Positions 4,194-6,009 of a stretch of DNA of 6,009 nucleotides are shown piece by piece. A program made the position numbers and the translations under genes. Under the pieces are notes generated by a model. It had not been told where the DNA came from, ran no database searches, and was given only the letters and a program-made list of their open reading frames with translations. Every line of letters starts with the position of its first letter. Positions within the stretch are counted from its first letter, which is position 1. The DNA comes from an uncultured Slackia sp. (lineage in GTDB: Bacteria; Actinomycetota; Coriobacteriia; Coriobacteriales; Eggerthellaceae): contig CALBLG010000001.1 of NCBI GenBank assembly GCA_937895975.1, forward strand, positions 1 to 6,009, read 5' to 3'.

Positions 4194-5990
4194 CTAGCTC
4201 GGTTGCACCGTTGCTGCGACGTTTGGCTGGCCGTTCGCGCCGAAGCCAATCGCGAGGTCTTCGCTCCCGACAACCGAAACGCTTACCTCCCAATATGCAT
4301 CGATGATCGCCGTCTCGCCCGGTTGGAGCGTTACCATGTCGTTGTCGTACCAGCCGCAGCTTTCCCCGTCAGGCTTGGCAACGTTGAACATAAGAGGCGC
4401 CGCACACATGTCGGCCTCGCAGAAGGTCGACCCATCCTCGAGCTTGCCGAGCGTTTGCATGTACGGTGCTCGGAAATACTTCGTTTGATTCGACGTATTC
4501 TGAACCGTGTAACGCGCGTGAAGAATGCATGCTCCCTCGCTGGGCCTCCATGCTTCATCGAGCGTGAATCCGCAGCGTTGACTCGCGATGCGGTTCCAGT
4601 ATTCAAGCGAGCCCAAGCGCGCGATTTCCGTTTTCTCGAGCGTGGCGTCTGCGGGCAGGCTCTCTTCAATTGATGCCGTAAAGTCGCTTACCTTAAGCGT
4701 GGGCGATTCCTCGGTCTTGCTATCAAGCTTTTCTTCTGTATGGTCTTCGGTCGTAGCCGCACTCGCCAATGTCATAAACGTTTCATCGTTTTGGGCGATT
4801 TGGACCGACGTTCCCTCGGTGAGGAAGTCCTGCCCATCGGCGTTGTGCAGCGTCATGGGCAGATCAACGACGTTTGCGTATTCGTTGATGGCTTGATCGG
4901 CGTAGGGGAATGTTTCGTTCGAAGACGACGAAACTTCGCCGTATACGGTTCGAATCACCAGTCCGCTGTCGGGCGTCTGGGGGCTTTCGCCAAGCAGCGT
5001 TGGGTCGATGCCGAGCGTTGCCATACCGCCCTCGTCTTCGGAATCGCTCCATTGCGCCAGGAAATTGCCCGCGTGCAACTCGATGACCTGCGTTGATGTG
5101 TGACCGTCTTCGAACGTGACCGTTACGGTGAGCTGCGCGCCTTCGAACGTGTTGGCGATGCTGCCGAATTGGTCGAGCTCGGGGTTGCCGGTGTTGTAGT
5201 TTTCATCGACCTCGTCGGTCCACAGGCCGAAATACGCGTTCGCATCGTCGCCGTCATAATCGAGCTGCGCAGTTTGTCCGAGCCTCTTAGAGGTTTGCAC
5301 CTGGTAGGTTTTGCTCGGATCGTCTTTGTCCAGACCGTCTTGCGCGATGCCGACGGAAACTTCGTCATATCCGCCAAGTTGTTCGCCGAGGCCGCGCTTC
5401 AGCGGCTTCCACGTAAGCGCCTCTTGCAGCAGCCCGGGGTCGCTGGCGAGCGTCGCGTTTTGCGTGTCGTAGCGGTACAGCATGCCTTTCGAGATATGCG
5501 CCTGCACGGTTTTCACGCCTTCGGCTTCAACCTTGAACAGGCAGCCGGTATAGGTGCCGTTGTCGTCCCATTCGGGCGAATACTGGGCTAAGTCGCTTTC
5601 GTGTCCGAACACGATCATGCCATTGTCGCCGGCGGCCAGCGGCGTTTGCGTGCCGGCCGCGTAGGCCTTTATGGCGAAGTCGAGGTTCGCGGGCGCGACG
5701 ATTGCCGAGCTGGTCGAGTCGTCGTTCGAATGCTGCATCGCCTGCATGGCTCCGAAGCCCATAGCGGCAAGCGCGAGGCATGCGGCTGCAGCACGCAGCG
5801 GCTTGCGGCTCAATATCGAGAAGCGGAGCTTGCGGGCCGCCGGCGCGTTCGATGGAGCGTCGGCCATCGCGGAAACGGCATCGTCGTCGTTAACCAACTC
5901 AAGCGTGCGCGCCATCAGGTCGCTTGGCGCATGCACGTCCTTTTGCGATGCGACATACAGCGCGCGCAGATTGTTGTCTTCTCTGTTCAT
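4194..5990 (-). CDS. Single-pass membrane protein, anti-sigma-like layout, function unknown
   Basis: This 598-residue protein has a short charged cytoplasmic N-terminus (residues 1-63, with NLRALYVASQKDVHAPSDLM), basic residues leading into one hydrophobic helix at about 66-87 (LRAAAACLALAAMGFGAMQA), and a large acidic outside part. The outside part starts with DFAIKAYAAGTQTPLAAGDNG and is split by a low-complexity Glu/Ser/Thr linker at about 410-432. The C-terminal 140 residues look like an immunoglobulin-type beta domain: YTVQNTSNQTKYF and LQPGETAIIDAYWEV are typical of DUF4352-like folds. Six cysteines (150, 473, 488, 524, 529, 545) lie outside and could form disulfides. The layout resembles membrane anti-sigma regulators encoded next to ECF sigma factors, but I see no zinc-binding HxxxCxxC motif and cannot name the family. 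The ATG follows an in-frame stop and has no good ribosome site. An ATGA overlap with a frame entering from the right suggests translational coupling. Confidence 0.8.
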   Translation of the reverse strand: MNREDNNLRALYVASQKDVHAPSDLMARTLELVNDDDAVSAMADAPSNAPAARKLRFSILSRKPLRAAAACLALAAMGFGAMQAMQHSNDDSTSSAIVAPANLDFAIKAYAAGTQTPLAAGDNGMIVFGHESDLAQYSPEWDDNGTYTGCLFKVEAEGVKTVQAHISKGMLYRYDTQNATLASDPGLLQEALTWKPLKRGLGEQLGGYDEVSVGIAQDGLDKDDPSKTYQVQTSKRLGQTAQLDYDGDDANAYFGLWTDEVDENYNTGNPELDQFGSIANTFEGAQLTVTVTFEDGHTSTQVIELHAGNFLAQWSDSEDEGGMATLGIDPTLLGESPQTPDSGLVIRTVYGEVSSSSNETFPYADQAINEYANVVDLPMTLHNADGQDFLTEGTSVQIAQNDETFMTLASAATTEDHTEEKLDSKTEESPTLKVSDFTASIEESLPADATLEKTEIARLGSLEYWNRIASQRCGFTLDEAWRPSEGACILHARYTVQNTSNQTKYFRAPYMQTLGKLEDGSTFCEADMCAAPLMFNVAKPDGESCGWYDNDMVTLQPGETAIIDAYWEVSVSVVGSEDLAIGFGANGQPNVAATVQPS

Positions 5991-6009
5991 CGCTTTGGTT
6001 CATACGATT
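5987..6009 (-). CDS. Possible last codons of an upstream gene (partial)
   Basis: On the - strand the bases before the membrane-protein start read TCG TAT GAA CCA AAG CGA and then TGA, giving a tail SYEPKR whose stop overlaps the next ATG as ATGA. Such overlaps are common within bacterial operons. By analogy with anti-sigma-like neighbours the missing gene might be an ECF sigma factor, but only six codons are visible. Confidence 0.3.

Overview
The window looks like a chromosomal segment of a moderately high-GC Gram-positive bacterium, most likely an Eggerthellaceae-type actinobacterium (class Coriobacteriia). This rests on codon and base use, on the pdxR/pdxS/pdxT arrangement, and on a 29-bp palindrome present three times whose translations (WVKGTVPLT, GSKGQSL, GQRDSPFDP) I associate from memory with that family. 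The lineage is an inference, not a proof.

Layout from left to right: (1) the 3' end of an FtsX/BceB-type ABC transporter permease on the + strand; (2) a short gap bounded by two copies of the palindrome; (3) a MocR/GntR-family regulator on the - strand, probably PdxR; (4) a 154-bp divergent control region with repeated ACTGGTATTA-type half-sites; (5) pdxS on the + strand; (6) a 374-383 bp non-coding gap packed with dyads, which includes the third copy of the palindrome set between two imperfect direct repeats; (7) pdxT on the + strand; (8) a 247-bp convergent gap with two hairpins; (9) a large single-pass membrane protein on the - strand with an anti-sigma-like layout, starting near the right edge and probably coupled to a gene just outside the window.

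The central block is a vitamin B6 module. PdxT releases ammonia from glutamine. PdxS uses that ammonia with ribose 5-phosphate and glyceraldehyde 3-phosphate to make pyridoxal 5'-phosphate (PLP). The divergent MocR regulator carries a PLP-binding aminotransferase-like domain and probably senses the product, controlling the shared promoter region.

The most unusual signal is the palindrome family. Two copies provide the stop codons and identical RGSKGQSL tails of the two convergent genes at the left. A third lies between pdxS and pdxT, which are normally adjacent. The gap also holds a different perfect 25-bp palindrome, further hairpins, and an alternating series of GAAATG and CATTTC words that could form mutually exclusive stems. 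I found no CRISPR array, tRNA, rRNA, transposase gene or clear phage gene.
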